Below, piece after piece: positions 8,844 to 18,947 of a stretch of DNA of 64,000 nucleotides. Numbering within the stretch: the stretch's first letter is position 1; each line of letters opens with the position of its first letter. Source of the DNA: Grimontia celer. GTDB lineage: Bacteria; Pseudomonadota; Gammaproteobacteria; Enterobacterales; Vibrionaceae. A model generated the notes under the pieces. The model did not search any database. It had not been told where the DNA came from and worked only from the letters and a program-made list of their open reading frames with translations. Location of the stretch: assembly GCF_900055185.1 (NCBI RefSeq), contig NZ_FIZX01000002.1, positions 1,678,586-1,742,585 of the forward strand. Direction: 5' to 3'. The position numbers and the translations under genes were made by a program.

Positions 8844-8873
8844 AAAATAGCCGCTCTAAGAGCGGCTATTTTG
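8844..8873. terminator. Terminator after the cytochrome operon (copy 1)
   Basis: Inverted repeat AAAATAGCCGCTC / GAGCGGCTATTTT with a short loop and flanking A- and T-runs, between napC-like and the convergent MCP gene. It can work in both directions. Confidence 0.85.
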
Positions 8874-8885
8874 TGAAGTCCAAGC

Positions 8886-10505
8886 TCATGACACCCTAAA
8901 TTTGCCGATAAGAACGTTGAGCTCTTCGACTTTATTGTCGAGTGATGTGATGCGATCAGCAATTTCTTCCGCGCGTGCAAGAGATTGCGCTGATACATCA
9001 CTGATTGAGGTAATGTCGGACGCAATTTCTCTTGTTACAGCAGTTTGCTCTTCCGCTGCAGTAGCAATTGAACTCACCATGTTTTGTACCGAGCTCGCAC
9101 CAGCCACGATGTCTTCCAATGCTCTCACAGCATTCTCACTTTGCTGTACACCAATTTCCACCAACTGGCAGTTATCTTGAGTACGTGAGACAGCATCCTG
9201 TGTACCAGCCTGAATCGCTTCAATAATGCTTGAAACTTCCTGTGTCGCCTGTGTAGTGCGTTCTGCCAACGCACGAACTTCATCTGCGACCACTGCAAAA
9301 CCACGACCAAACTCACCCGCCCGGGCCGCCTCAATAGCTGCATTCAAAGCCAGCAAATTGGTCTGCTCCGCAACCCCTTGGATAACTTTGATGACAGAAC
9401 CGACTTCCTCACTGTGGTTACCCAACTCTTGCACAGAAATAGACATATCTTGCATCTGCATCGACACTTGCTGGATACTGTTCACCATGCCATCGATTAC
9501 CTGACGCCCTTCCTGTGCTGAGTTTTCTGCTCGCTTTGCTTCGTCAAAGGTAGACGTACCTTGATGCGCCACCTCAGAAATGGTCAGGCTTAGCTCTTCA
9601 GATGCTGTGGCTATCAACGTGGCTTTGTCTGCCTGCATGGATGAACCAGAGACTACCTCTTGGCCAATTGCACCCAACGCTTTGGTAGACACATGAACTT
9701 CTTCGGTGACCGTGTTAATAGACCCGATCAAATCAACCAAAGAACGCTGCATCACATTGATTGAGGCTGCAAGACTTGCCAACTCATCACCGGACTTATC
9801 TTCAATCTCATCTCGAGACAATTCACCACGGGCAATGCGCTGTGCAGCCTTATCCAGTTTAGTCAAACGCTTTGTGATAGATGATGCAAGCTTAATAGCG
9901 ATAGCACATGCAACCACCAATGCGAATAACGAAGCATACAATGCCAGGCTTTTAATCTCATCGAATGTATCCAGCAGACCAGTCAAAGCCAAAAGCATTT
10001 GTTCCTGCTCAGCCGACGTCACCGAATCAAGCAACTCCTCTATAGGCTGTAGGTGTTGTTCATAAAGCGTCCTTAGCTCTGAAACCAACAATGCCATACT
10101 TTGGTTGCTATCCGCTTGAGGCAATATATTTGCGTTGAACGCCACATCAAAATCACTCATATGCTGCTCAACTTGAAGCAGCTTTTGGTAGTCCGATGAC
10201 CCGGGGACTTCTAGACTTTTCGCTTCGGCTAGTACCGCGGCAAATTCATTTTTATTCGATGTTAAGTCGGCTTGAGCTCCCTCAACGCCAGTCACAACTC
10301 CTACGGCGTCCCGATAAACATCCCCGGCTTCATCCACCAATATAAGGTAAGCAATCGCCTCAGGTACGTCATCATTCCGGATTTCGCTCGCTATCCCTTT
10401 CAGCACGGAAAGCTCGATCACTATGAATGCAGTCATTGCGACTAACAATCCAACCAAACTACCAAACCCCAAATACAACTTCTTACTTACACTCATCCCA
10501 CCCAT
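8886..10505 (-). CDS. Methyl-accepting chemotaxis protein MCP1 (copy 1)
   Basis: 539 aa. TM1 at about 13-33; helical periplasmic sensor of about 150 residues (four-helix-bundle type, no PAS or Cache motif seen); TM2 at about 185-207; a HAMP domain ([21 protein letters not shown]); then a cytoplasmic signalling domain with the hairpin tip [19 protein letters not shown]. It lacks a C-terminal NWETF-like CheR tether. It signals to CheA/CheW and biases flagellar rotation. Convergent with the cytochrome operon, suggesting taxis linked to the respiratory substrate or redox state. It is a close paralogue of the MCP at 16170, and an identical copy lies at 14398. Confidence 0.93.
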   Translation of the reverse strand: MGGMSVSKKLYLGFGSLVGLLVAMTAFIVIELSVLKGIASEIRNDDVPEAIAYLILVDEAGDVYRDAVGVVTGVEGAQADLTSNKNEFAAVLAEAKSLEVPGSSDYQKLLQVEQHMSDFDVAFNANILPQADSNQSMALLVSELRTLYEQHLQPIEELLDSVTSAEQEQMLLALTGLLDTFDEIKSLALYASLFALVVACAIAIKLASSITKRLTKLDKAAQRIARGELSRDEIEDKSGDELASLAASINVMQRSLVDLIGSINTVTEEVHVSTKALGAIGQEVVSGSSMQADKATLIATASEELSLTISEVAHQGTSTFDEAKRAENSAQEGRQVIDGMVNSIQQVSMQMQDMSISVQELGNHSEEVGSVIKVIQGVAEQTNLLALNAAIEAARAGEFGRGFAVVADEVRALAERTTQATQEVSSIIEAIQAGTQDAVSRTQDNCQLVEIGVQQSENAVRALEDIVAGASSVQNMVSSIATAAEEQTAVTREIASDITSISDVSAQSLARAEEIADRITSLDNKVEELNVLIGKFRVS

Positions 10506-10657
10506 TGCACCCGCTCCATTCTATACATCAACTGCAAGCTAAAAGTACATTGTATCTTATGCAATAACGTTAACTTTAATCTTTTTTGTTAGGGCTTTAA
10601 ATTCCGAATATAACTATCAGGTATAAGACCCCATGTCCTAACCACAATTCTTTAACC

Positions 10658-10801
10658 TCAACACACTTTAAACTTGCCAATCAGCGCATCGAGCTCGTCA
10701 ACTTTTCTGTCGAGTGAGGCAATACGCTCTGCACTTTCCTGTGCACTGTCCAATGATTTGGAAGAAATATCGCTGATAGCAGTAATGTCTGAGGCGATTT
10801 C
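10658..10801 (-). pseudogene. 3' fragment of MCP2, cut by the duplication joint
   Basis: These 144 bases encode the last 47 residues of the MCP that is intact at 16170-17792 ([16 protein letters not shown] through LIGKFKVC). Homology stops exactly at the joint. The frame reads on across it for 16 codons of unrelated sequence to an ATG at 10849, giving a 63-aa chimera without a sensor, HAMP or hairpin. No function is expected. Confidence 0.9.
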
Positions 10802-11146
10802 CATACGCTTGCTTCGTTGGGCTATATCCATCACCCCGATGGAAAACACTACGCCGACTTAGTGCTTGGAAGTAACTTCCCCGAAGAATATCGTGGCGTC
10901 GAATCCTTGGATCATCGCGGTTACGTCAACCAACTGGCGCAGATCCTGTTACCCATATCAAAAGGCATTGGTTTCACCGTGTTGCCAGAAAGCGTCATGA
11001 GTCGATTTGAGCAAAAAGAACAGCTTACGTCGCTTCCACTTGAATCACCGATTTCGCAATCCCTGTTTCTTTCGAAGAAGAAACATCGTGATTTGCCGAA
11101 GCGATTCGAAGCGGTGATGAACATTATCCATGAGGCGACCCGCTAA
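10793..11146 (+). pseudogene. 3' fragment of lysR, created by the duplication joint
   Basis: Same sequence as 5281-5634: the last 117 residues of the LysR regulator's effector domain. The HTH and the first 176 residues are missing because the duplication began inside the gene. A TTG at 10817 is the first possible in-frame start and has no convincing ribosome site. Probably silent. Confidence 0.9.
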
Positions 11147-11151
11147 ACGTA

Positions 11152-11178
11152 AAAAGGGAAGCATTCGCTTCCCTTTTC
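11152..11178. terminator. Terminator before ompW (copy 2)
   Basis: Identical copy of the 5640-5666 hairpin: AAAAGGGAAGC / GCTTCCCTTTT. Confidence 0.85.
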
Positions 11179-11196
11179 TCACTGCGCTCTAGCTGT

Positions 11197-11841
11197 TTAG
11201 AACGAGTAACCAACTGCGATCATAAATACCCAAGGGTCTATGCTGACGTCAGTTTTATGTTCGTCTGTGCCTACTTTGTATGATGCTTCCGTATCGATAT
11301 CCGCATACCAAATCGAACCGTTCACATACCAATTGTCATAAACTTCATAATCTGCGCCAACGTTTGCTGCGAGACCCCAAGAATCTTCCAGTCTCAGGTC
11401 CGAAAGACCATTTGCTTGTGCATTACTATTTAATTCTTCATCAAAAAACGTCGTGTAATTAATACCCGCCCCAACATACGGTCGAAACTTACTGTCTTTT
11501 GTTCCGAAGTAGTACTGAACCATCAAAGTTGGCGGCAGATGTTTGGTTTCACCAATATCCCCCAGATTGCCAAAACTGGTTGAAATAGCGTGTTTAAAAG
11601 GCGTTGCTGCCAACAATTCTACACTGAAATTGTCGGTTATCATGTAGCCAACGGTCAGACCCAATTGAGTATCAGAGTCAATTGAAAACTCGTCTTGAGA
11701 GTTAAGTATCTTATCGCTGCTGTCATTCGGAGAAACATAGGCGGCACCGGCGCGGACGATAATATCTCCTTCACTGTGGGCAAGCGCAGGCGAAGAAGCA
11801 GCGGCAGCCATCATGGCAATCAGACTCATCGTTTTTTTCAT
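11197..11841 (-). CDS. ompW: OmpW-family outer membrane protein (copy 2)
   Basis: 214 aa, identical in sequence to the product of 5685-6329: signal peptide, eight-stranded barrel, C-terminal VGYSF. The whole upstream region including the FNR-type box is also duplicated, so both copies should be expressed under the same control. Confidence 0.93.
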   Translation of the reverse strand: MKKTMSLIAMMAAAASSPALAHSEGDIIVRAGAAYVSPNDSSDKILNSQDEFSIDSDTQLGLTVGYMITDNFSVELLAATPFKHAISTSFGNLGDIGETKHLPPTLMVQYYFGTKDSKFRPYVGAGINYTTFFDEELNSNAQANGLSDLRLEDSWGLAANVGADYEVYDNWYVNGSIWYADIDTEASYKVGTDEHKTDVSIDPWVFMIAVGYSF

Positions 11842-11924
11842 TATGGTTTCCTTACTTGGTAGGGCTTCGTAATCGCTTTATTTTTGAACTGCGCCGCAAT
11901 TTACCATGCAAAAACCACACAGTT

Positions 11925-11938
11925 TTGATGGAAATCAA
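11925..11938. promoter_or_regulatory. FNR-type box (copy 2)
   Basis: TTGATGGAAATCAA, the duplicate of the box at 6413, in the same position between ompW and the cytochrome operon. Confidence 0.8.
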
Positions 11939-12250
11939 TTTGTAAACAAGTTGTCCTTTTCGGTTAAATAAGCTGTCGCAGAGATCAACAAATCACCCAT
12001 TTCAGACACATTCATGTAATGCAGGAAATTCCCACACCCGCCACTCAGCAAGCGCCCAACCTTTCCATCCACTGCTATCCAACACCTTGAATAGCCGTGG
12101 CAGATATTCGTGAAGTAGCATCACAAATATACCTTATAAAAAATAAGGACTCTTACCACACAACTACTCTCAAGGTGAGAGAGTGAGTCAGTCAACATCT
12201 CCATAAAAATGCGCCGGCAACGTACCGGAGCAAAGTGAGTGAGGTTCACC

Positions 12251-13720
12251 ATGGACTCAGGATTGTTGACGAAAATTAGTAACGTCGTGTTCGCCACGCT
12301 GCTGGCCATTTTTCTCCTGCTATTCCCTGCAGGAAGCCTGAACGCAGCCCCAAAGGCTTTAGTGATGAAGCCATTCAATCAACTCAGTGATCAAAGCAAG
12401 GAGTGTGCTGCCTGCCATAAAGAAAAGAATCCATCCATCTATGCCCAATGGGGTCGCTCGAAGCACTATGGTGCCAATGTGGGTTGCTATGAGTGCCACA
12501 AAGCAGAACCCGGCGACGCCGATGCCATCCGACATGAAGGCGTGGACATTGCGGTTATTGTCTCGCCCAAAGACTGCGGCAGTTGCCATGTTCAGGAAGT
12601 CGAAGAGTTCGATGCCAGTCATCACGCGAAAGCCGGACAGATCATAGGATCGCTGGATAACTTCCTCGCAGAAGTTGTGGAAGGCTCTCTGATGCTGAAT
12701 GGCACCTCACCTGCCGCCGTTAACGGTTGTTGGCAATGTCATGGCTCTGAAGTCAAAGTGCTCGAAAATGGCGATCTCGACCCTGCCACATGGCCAAATA
12801 CAGGTATCGGTCGTATCAATCCTGATGGCTCAATTGGCGCATGCAGTGCATGCCACCAGCGCCATCAGTTTGATATGGTGCAAGCCCGTCGTCCGGAAGC
12901 TTGCGGCAAGTGCCATCTTGGTCCTGACCATCCTCAGAAAGAGATTTACGAAGAGTCCAAACACGGCATTAACTTCTATGCCCATGTGGATCAGATGAAC
13001 CTCGGTTCCGCGAAATGGATTGTCGGCGAAGATTATGATTCTGCCCCAACCTGCGCGACTTGCCACATGTCAGCGACCCGCGAGCTGGCGGTCACTCATG
13101 ATGTTGGCGATCGGATTTCGTGGACATTAAGGCCAGCCATTTCCGAGAAAATCGACGCCAAGGACAAAGCACTCGGCAAGGAAACCAAATCCTGGGAAGC
13201 ACGTCGCGCTGACATGCAGAACGTCTGTCAGTCCTGCCACACCAAATCGATGGTCGAGAACTTCTACATTCAGTTTGATTCGCTGGTCGAGCTCTACAAC
13301 GAAAAGTTTGCCCGCCCCGGTAAGCAGCTTATGGCAGTGCTTCAGCAAGAAAACATGTTGACAGAAACCGGCTTCGATGAAGAAATCGAATGGACCTGGT
13401 TCTACCTCTGGCACCACGAAGGCAGACGTGCCCGACATGGCGCTGCAATGCAGGCACCTGACTATGTACAGTGGCATGGCTTGTATGAAGTCGCCGAGCG
13501 TTTCTATATCGAACTGGTGCCGCAGTTCCTCGAAGTGGTGGAAAAAGCCGCCCACAATGGCAATCAGGAAGGCGCAGAACGTGCCCGCGCTGTGTTGGCA
13601 GATATTCTTGCCCGCTCTGAACATGCCTGGTTCAGTGGCAATGAACCTGATGAAGTGAAGCGCGCCCGCAAAGAAGCGCAGGAAGCCTTCAAAGCCCGTT
13701 ACCTCGACGATAGCAACTGA
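12251..13720 (+). CDS. HAO-like octaheme cytochrome c (copy 2)
   Basis: 489 aa, identical to the protein at 6739-8208, with the same eight CxxCH sites, signal peptide and conserved HAO-family blocks. The ribosome site and upstream control region are duplicated as well. Two identical complete copies should raise dosage of this periplasmic enzyme; there is no sign of divergence or decay. An in-frame GTG at 12239 is the alternative start. Confidence 0.88.
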   Translation: MDSGLLTKISNVVFATLLAIFLLLFPAGSLNAAPKALVMKPFNQLSDQSKECAACHKEKNPSIYAQWGRSKHYGANVGCYECHKAEPGDADAIRHEGVDIAVIVSPKDCGSCHVQEVEEFDASHHAKAGQIIGSLDNFLAEVVEGSLMLNGTSPAAVNGCWQCHGSEVKVLENGDLDPATWPNTGIGRINPDGSIGACSACHQRHQFDMVQARRPEACGKCHLGPDHPQKEIYEESKHGINFYAHVDQMNLGSAKWIVGEDYDSAPTCATCHMSATRELAVTHDVGDRISWTLRPAISEKIDAKDKALGKETKSWEARRADMQNVCQSCHTKSMVENFYIQFDSLVELYNEKFARPGKQLMAVLQQENMLTETGFDEEIEWTWFYLWHHEGRRARHGAAMQAPDYVQWHGLYEVAERFYIELVPQFLEVVEKAAHNGNQEGAERARAVLADILARSEHAWFSGNEPDEVKRARKEAQEAFKARYLDDSN

Positions 13721-13775
13721 TAGCGCGGACAACAGCAAGGACTGCTTGTCTTTGCTGTTGTTCTGAGGAGGATCT

Positions 13776-14354
13776 ATGGATGACCCGACGTCTTCAGCAT
13801 CTGCTCTGTCACGAAGAGAAAGGCTTTGGCGCTGGCTGAAAAAGCCATGGCTACTGAGCATTCCAATTGGGATCTATCTGCTTGTGATTGGCCTTGCTGG
13901 TTTTCAGAGCGTGATGGTGGCTTCAAATCAAAATGTATTTTGTTTTAGCTGTCATCTGAAGATGGACACTATTGTTCAGGAGTACAAAGCGTCGCCGCAT
14001 TATGTCAGTGAGGATAAGGTTCATGCGACCTGCGCCGACTGCCATGTGCCGCACGAGTTTGTCGATAAGATGCGTGTGAAGATCACTGCAACGGCTGATA
14101 TCTACTACATGTTCATTGGCAAAATTACCAAGGAGAACTTCGAGCAGGAACGTCCGAGGCTCGCTCAAAGAGTGTGGGATGACATGACCGCAGAAAACTC
14201 GGCCAACTGTCGCCATTGCCACGTTGGAGACAACTTTGACCTGAGCAAACAGCCTCAGCGGGCAAGGCTGAACCATCAGCAAATGGATGCAAGAGGCGAG
14301 ACCTGTATCGACTGCCACACCGGCATCGCGCACAAGCGGATTACTGTAGAGTAA
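13776..14354 (+). CDS. NapC/NirT-family tetraheme cytochrome c (copy 2)
   Basis: 192 aa, identical to the product of 8264-8842: one N-terminal TM anchor and four CxxCH sites. It follows octaheme copy 2 by 55 bases, with the GAGGAGG ribosome site kept, so the complete quinol-to-octaheme electron chain is encoded twice. Confidence 0.92.
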   Translation: MDDPTSSASALSRRERLWRWLKKPWLLSIPIGIYLLVIGLAGFQSVMVASNQNVFCFSCHLKMDTIVQEYKASPHYVSEDKVHATCADCHVPHEFVDKMRVKITATADIYYMFIGKITKENFEQERPRLAQRVWDDMTAENSANCRHCHVGDNFDLSKQPQRARLNHQQMDARGETCIDCHTGIAHKRITVE

Positions 14355-14355
14355 A

Positions 14356-14385
14356 AAAATAGCCGCTCTAAGAGCGGCTATTTTG
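14356..14385. terminator. Terminator after the cytochrome operon (copy 2)
   Basis: Duplicate of the hairpin at 8844-8873, between napC-like copy 2 and MCP1 copy 2. Confidence 0.85.
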
Positions 14386-14397
14386 TGAAGTCCAAGC

Positions 14398-16017
14398 TCA
14401 TGACACCCTAAATTTGCCGATAAGAACGTTGAGCTCTTCGACTTTATTGTCGAGTGATGTGATGCGATCAGCAATTTCTTCCGCGCGTGCAAGAGATTGC
14501 GCTGATACATCACTGATTGAGGTAATGTCGGACGCAATTTCTCTTGTTACAGCAGTTTGCTCTTCCGCTGCAGTAGCAATTGAACTCACCATGTTTTGTA
14601 CCGAGCTCGCACCAGCCACGATGTCTTCCAATGCTCTCACAGCATTCTCACTTTGCTGTACACCAATTTCCACCAACTGGCAGTTATCTTGAGTACGTGA
14701 GACAGCATCCTGTGTACCAGCCTGAATCGCTTCAATAATGCTTGAAACTTCCTGTGTCGCCTGTGTAGTGCGTTCTGCCAACGCACGAACTTCATCTGCG
14801 ACCACTGCAAAACCACGACCAAACTCACCCGCCCGGGCCGCCTCAATAGCTGCATTCAAAGCCAGCAAATTGGTCTGCTCCGCAACCCCTTGGATAACTT
14901 TGATGACAGAACCGACTTCCTCACTGTGGTTACCCAACTCTTGCACAGAAATAGACATATCTTGCATCTGCATCGACACTTGCTGGATACTGTTCACCAT
15001 GCCATCGATTACCTGACGCCCTTCCTGTGCTGAGTTTTCTGCTCGCTTTGCTTCGTCAAAGGTAGACGTACCTTGATGCGCCACCTCAGAAATGGTCAGG
15101 CTTAGCTCTTCAGATGCTGTGGCTATCAACGTGGCTTTGTCTGCCTGCATGGATGAACCAGAGACTACCTCTTGGCCAATTGCACCCAACGCTTTGGTAG
15201 ACACATGAACTTCTTCGGTGACCGTGTTAATAGACCCGATCAAATCAACCAAAGAACGCTGCATCACATTGATTGAGGCTGCAAGACTTGCCAACTCATC
15301 ACCGGACTTATCTTCAATCTCATCTCGAGACAATTCACCACGGGCAATGCGCTGTGCAGCCTTATCCAGTTTAGTCAAACGCTTTGTGATAGATGATGCA
15401 AGCTTAATAGCGATAGCACATGCAACCACCAATGCGAATAACGAAGCATACAATGCCAGGCTTTTAATCTCATCGAATGTATCCAGCAGACCAGTCAAAG
15501 CCAAAAGCATTTGTTCCTGCTCAGCCGACGTCACCGAATCAAGCAACTCCTCTATAGGCTGTAGGTGTTGTTCATAAAGCGTCCTTAGCTCTGAAACCAA
15601 CAATGCCATACTTTGGTTGCTATCCGCTTGAGGCAATATATTTGCGTTGAACGCCACATCAAAATCACTCATATGCTGCTCAACTTGAAGCAGCTTTTGG
15701 TAGTCCGATGACCCGGGGACTTCTAGACTTTTCGCTTCGGCTAGTACCGCGGCAAATTCATTTTTATTCGATGTTAAGTCGGCTTGAGCTCCCTCAACGC
15801 CAGTCACAACTCCTACGGCGTCCCGATAAACATCCCCGGCTTCATCCACCAATATAAGGTAAGCAATCGCCTCAGGTACGTCATCATTCCGGATTTCGCT
15901 CGCTATCCCTTTCAGCACGGAAAGCTCGATCACTATGAATGCAGTCATTGCGACTAACAATCCAACCAAACTACCAAACCCCAAATACAACTTCTTACTT
16001 ACACTCATCCCACCCAT
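14398..16017 (-). CDS. Methyl-accepting chemotaxis protein MCP1 (copy 2)
   Basis: 539 aa, identical to 8886-10505: two TM segments, helical periplasmic sensor, HAMP and signalling domain with the [19 protein letters not shown] hairpin. Here the original neighbour MCP2 (16170-17792) is intact behind it, 152 bases away, so this end of the array shows the ancestral order. Confidence 0.93.
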   Translation of the reverse strand: MGGMSVSKKLYLGFGSLVGLLVAMTAFIVIELSVLKGIASEIRNDDVPEAIAYLILVDEAGDVYRDAVGVVTGVEGAQADLTSNKNEFAAVLAEAKSLEVPGSSDYQKLLQVEQHMSDFDVAFNANILPQADSNQSMALLVSELRTLYEQHLQPIEELLDSVTSAEQEQMLLALTGLLDTFDEIKSLALYASLFALVVACAIAIKLASSITKRLTKLDKAAQRIARGELSRDEIEDKSGDELASLAASINVMQRSLVDLIGSINTVTEEVHVSTKALGAIGQEVVSGSSMQADKATLIATASEELSLTISEVAHQGTSTFDEAKRAENSAQEGRQVIDGMVNSIQQVSMQMQDMSISVQELGNHSEEVGSVIKVIQGVAEQTNLLALNAAIEAARAGEFGRGFAVVADEVRALAERTTQATQEVSSIIEAIQAGTQDAVSRTQDNCQLVEIGVQQSENAVRALEDIVAGASSVQNMVSSIATAAEEQTAVTREIASDITSISDVSAQSLARAEEIADRITSLDNKVEELNVLIGKFRVS

Positions 16018-16169
16018 TGCACCCGCTCCATTCTATACATCAACTGCAAGCTAAAAGTACATTGTATCTTATGCAATAACGTTAACTTTAATCTTTTTTG
16101 TTAGGGCTTTAAATTCCGAATATAACTATCAGGTATAAGACCCCATGTCCTAACCACAATTCTTTAACC

Positions 16170-17792
16170 TCAACACACTTTAAACTTGCCAATCAGCGCA
16201 TCGAGCTCGTCAACTTTTCTGTCGAGTGAGGCAATACGCTCTGCACTTTCCTGTGCACTGTCCAATGATTTGGAAGAAATATCGCTGATAGCAGTAATGT
16301 CTGAGGCGATTTCTCGGGTCACGGATGTTTGCTCATCAGCAGCCGTCGCAATAGAACTGATCATGCTTTGCACCGATGCCGCACCATTGAAGATATCATC
16401 CAGCGCTTTCACGGCACTCTCGCTGTGGTTAACACCAATCTCAACCAAGCCACAGTTTTCTTCAGTACTGGTGACGGCATTTTGTGTGCCCGCCTGAATG
16501 GACTGAATGATGGTAGAAACTTCCTGTGTTGCCTGCGTAGTCCGCTCCGCCAGTGCGCGAACTTCGTCAGCAACCACGGCAAACCCGCGACCAAACTCAC
16601 CTGCGCGTGCTGCTTCAATCGCCGCATTCAGCGCCAACAGATTGGTTTGTTCTGCGATGCTTTGAATCACCTTGATTACATTGCCAATCTCTTCACTGTG
16701 GCTACCCAGTTCACGCATAGAAACCGACATTTCCTGCATCTGCACAGACACCTGCTGAATGCTGCTTACCATCTCGCTAATGACCTGGCGCCCTTCGTGC
16801 GCGGCTTCTTCTGAACGCTTGGCTTCATCAAAGGTGGCTGTGCCCTGATTTGCGACTTCAGAAATCGTCAGGCTCAACTCTTCTGATGCGGTCGCAATCA
16901 AGGTTGCTTTTTCAGCCTGCATCGAAGCGCCTGAAACCACATCCTGACTGATGGTAGACAGTGCTTTAGCTGATGAATGCACCTCTTCTGTCACCCCACG
17001 GATTGAGGAAATCAGACTCACCAGAGACGCTTGCATGGCATTCACAGACACGGCCAGACTTGCCAATTCATCGCCAGATTTATCTTCGATAGAATCATTG
17101 GACAGTTCGCCGTTCGCGATACGCTGCGCTGCCTCATTCAACGTTTTCAATCGGCGGGTAATGGAGGTTGAAAGCAAGTAAGCAATACCGCAGGAGAGCA
17201 AAATGGCCACAGCTGCGAGTGAAAGCAGAGTCATTCGCATGACTTCATAGGCATCAAGCAGACTGCCAAGTGCCTTATCAGTTTCTTCCACTTCCTCAGA
17301 AGAAACTTGGTCGAGAATATCTTCGATGGGCGACAGATGAAGTAGATAAACATCATGAAGTTCTTCGACCAGCTCAGCCATTTCGCCACTATTGCTAACC
17401 CGCGGAAGAATGTTGTTTTCAAAAGCGGTCAGGTAAGCCTTCATGTGGTCTTCAATTTCAGCCAGTTTCTGAAAGTCTTCCGATCCCGGTGTTTCCAGTA
17501 ACCGTACTTGGGCAATCAAATCCATATACTCTTTGGTATTGCTCTTTAAATCTTTCGCTGCATCGGTTACTCCATTTATCACCCCCACAGAATCACGGTA
17601 GACATCACCCGCCTCATCAATCAATCCTAAATAGCCAATGGCTTCCGGCACGTCATCGGTTCTTACTTCAATACCGACCTCCTGCAGAAACGCCAGTTTT
17701 ATCCATACAAACGCCACCATGGTGACTAACAGGCTTAGAATGCCCCCAAACCCCAAGTACAATTTTTGACTGACTGTCAGCTTCCTCAACAT
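16170..17792 (-). CDS. Methyl-accepting chemotaxis protein MCP2 (intact)
   Basis: 540 aa with the same architecture as MCP1: TM1 about 12-32, helical periplasmic sensor, TM2 about 186-208, HAMP ([21 protein letters not shown]) and a near-identical cytoplasmic hairpin. The signalling domains are close paralogues, while the periplasmic halves diverge more, as expected of a pair with related but different ligands. The duplication ended inside this gene at GGCGATTTC (16305-16313), so only its last 47 codons are repeated at 10658-10801. The start overlaps by 2 bases a frame reading the other way, which is not a gene. Confidence 0.93.
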   Translation of the reverse strand: MLRKLTVSQKLYLGFGGILSLLVTMVAFVWIKLAFLQEVGIEVRTDDVPEAIGYLGLIDEAGDVYRDSVGVINGVTDAAKDLKSNTKEYMDLIAQVRLLETPGSEDFQKLAEIEDHMKAYLTAFENNILPRVSNSGEMAELVEELHDVYLLHLSPIEDILDQVSSEEVEETDKALGSLLDAYEVMRMTLLSLAAVAILLSCGIAYLLSTSITRRLKTLNEAAQRIANGELSNDSIEDKSGDELASLAVSVNAMQASLVSLISSIRGVTEEVHSSAKALSTISQDVVSGASMQAEKATLIATASEELSLTISEVANQGTATFDEAKRSEEAAHEGRQVISEMVSSIQQVSVQMQEMSVSMRELGSHSEEIGNVIKVIQSIAEQTNLLALNAAIEAARAGEFGRGFAVVADEVRALAERTTQATQEVSTIIQSIQAGTQNAVTSTEENCGLVEIGVNHSESAVKALDDIFNGAASVQSMISSIATAADEQTSVTREIASDITAISDISSKSLDSAQESAERIASLDRKVDELDALIGKFKVC

Positions 17793-18024
17793 GCTGCTTC
17801 TCCTTCCCGATGAAATAAATCATTTACCGTATGATGTATCGACCTACACACCATTCGCTTTAGTGATAAATCGAACATCAACGCAACCTCCACATCACGT
17901 TCGGCCCTCTATCCGATCATCATGCGTTACTATTCAGAGAGTTAGTTTTCGAACAAAAAATGCGCAGGATTTGTTAAAAAGCCTGCTGATAACTTGTAGG
18001 GATGGAGACAAGGGAGAAACAGCA

Positions 18025-18885
18025 ATGAAACGCCAGTCAACGGCAGAGCACTACCAGAAGCGACTTTCCGTATTGTCGGATTACATCTACGAAAATCTGG
18101 AAGATGATCTCGATATGGATAGGCTCGCGGAGGTTGCGCTGATCTCGCCTTACCACCTGCACCGCATCTATCGCGGGATTTACGGCAATAGTCTGACGGA
18201 CTCGATCCGTTGGATACGTCTTCACTATGCTGCGGACAGGTTGATAAAGACGGACATGAGCATTGAAGCGATTGGCCGCATGGCGAAATACAACTCTGTG
18301 CAGAGTTTCACCCGTGTTTTCAGTGAAGCCTTTGGCATGCCACCCGCCCGATTCAGGCGTGAAGGTGATCATGTTCAATTTACGCAACCAATGCGGAAAA
18401 ACGAGGACTACCCTATGCAAGAGATCACAGTAAAAGACAGTGAAGCACTGACACTTATCGGATTCGAACACCACGGCGATTATATGAAGGTTGGGCAGCA
18501 ATTCGAGAAGCTGCAGGGCTGGCTGGCGACCCGCAACCTCATTGATCCAAGCATCCGTTTCTTCGGCGTGTATTTTGATGATCCGGATACTGTGCCTACC
18601 GACCAGTTGCGCTCTCTGGCTTGTATCACAGTAGCGAATCCAGATGAGTTCCCTATGGAAGAGGGATTGAAGCGTTTTGATATTCAAGCAGGCAAATGTG
18701 CGGTAATGCGCTACAAAGGCCCATACGCAAATATGGACGCGGCCTATCGTTGGTTATTTTCTGAATGGTTACCAAATTCCACTGAGCGTGTGGGCAACCA
18801 ACCGGCCTACGAAGAGTATCTCAATGATGTTCATTCCGTACCACAAACTGAGCTGCTAACGGATATTTACATCCCTCTTGAATAG
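18025..18885 (+). CDS. AraC-family regulator with C-terminal GyrI-like effector domain
   Basis: 286 aa from ATG 18025, preceded by GGGAG with an 8-base spacer. The frame is open further upstream to 17791, but that extension overlaps the MCP2 start and has no ribosome site. Residues 1-115 hold the two AraC helix-turn-helix motifs (LAEVALISPYHLHRIYRGIYG; IGRMAKYNSVQSFTRVFSEAFGM). Residues 130-286 form a GyrI-like small-molecule-binding domain (SEALTLIGFEHHGDY ... CAVMRYKGPYANMDAAYRWLF ... LTDIYIPLE). This Rob/SbmC-type arrangement usually senses drugs or hydrophobic ligands. The target is unknown. Confidence 0.9.
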   Translation: MKRQSTAEHYQKRLSVLSDYIYENLEDDLDMDRLAEVALISPYHLHRIYRGIYGNSLTDSIRWIRLHYAADRLIKTDMSIEAIGRMAKYNSVQSFTRVFSEAFGMPPARFRREGDHVQFTQPMRKNEDYPMQEITVKDSEALTLIGFEHHGDYMKVGQQFEKLQGWLATRNLIDPSIRFFGVYFDDPDTVPTDQLRSLACITVANPDEFPMEEGLKRFDIQAGKCAVMRYKGPYANMDAAYRWLFSEWLPNSTERVGNQPAYEEYLNDVHSVPQTELLTDIYIPLE

Positions 18886-18922
18886 GATTTATTCCCCATA
18901 TTCTTTAGTAAACACGCCATTC

Positions 18923-18947
18923 AAGGCGGCATTCAATTAGCCGCCTT
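18923..18947 (+). terminator. Probable terminator after the AraC-type gene
   Basis: Inverted repeat AAGGCGGC / GCCGCCTT with a 9-base loop, followed by a T-rich stretch rather than a clean T-run. Confidence 0.6.

Larger units (their letters stand above)
5281..10792. repeat. Tandem duplication, copy 1 (5,512 bp)
   Basis: This segment recurs at a constant offset of 5,512 bases as 10793-16304. All four complete proteins encoded in the two copies are identical, and I found no mismatch in the stretches compared by eye. It holds the 3' part of the LysR gene, ompW, the HAO-like cytochrome, the NapC-like cytochrome, one complete MCP and the 3' end of a second MCP. Both copies begin with GGCGATTTC, and the same 9 bases follow copy 2 at 16305-16313. 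That is the signature of duplication through short microhomology. Confidence 0.95.
10793..16304. repeat. Tandem duplication, copy 2 (5,512 bp)
   Basis: Second copy of 5281-10792. It starts with GGCGATTTC at the joint, where MCP2 sequence runs straight into LysR sequence, and is followed by the same 9 bases at 16305-16313 inside intact MCP2. Unduplicated order would be lysR, ompW, hao-like, napC-like, MCP1, MCP2. The outermost genes each keep one intact version; those in between are doubled. Confidence 0.95.

Noticed and set aside
8411-9025. Minus-strand open frame (204 codons) opposite the NapC-like gene
   Set aside because: Antisense to four CxxCH motifs, spans the terminator and the end of MCP1, and has no coding signature.
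5281-16313. Duplication as a composite transposon
   Set aside because: No transposase or flanking IS; the boundaries lie inside coding sequences and share only 9 bases.
17791-18024. N-terminal extension of the AraC-type regulator
   Set aside because: The extra 78 codons overlap the MCP2 start, lack a ribosome site and have no homology pattern; ATG 18025 has GGGAG at good spacing.
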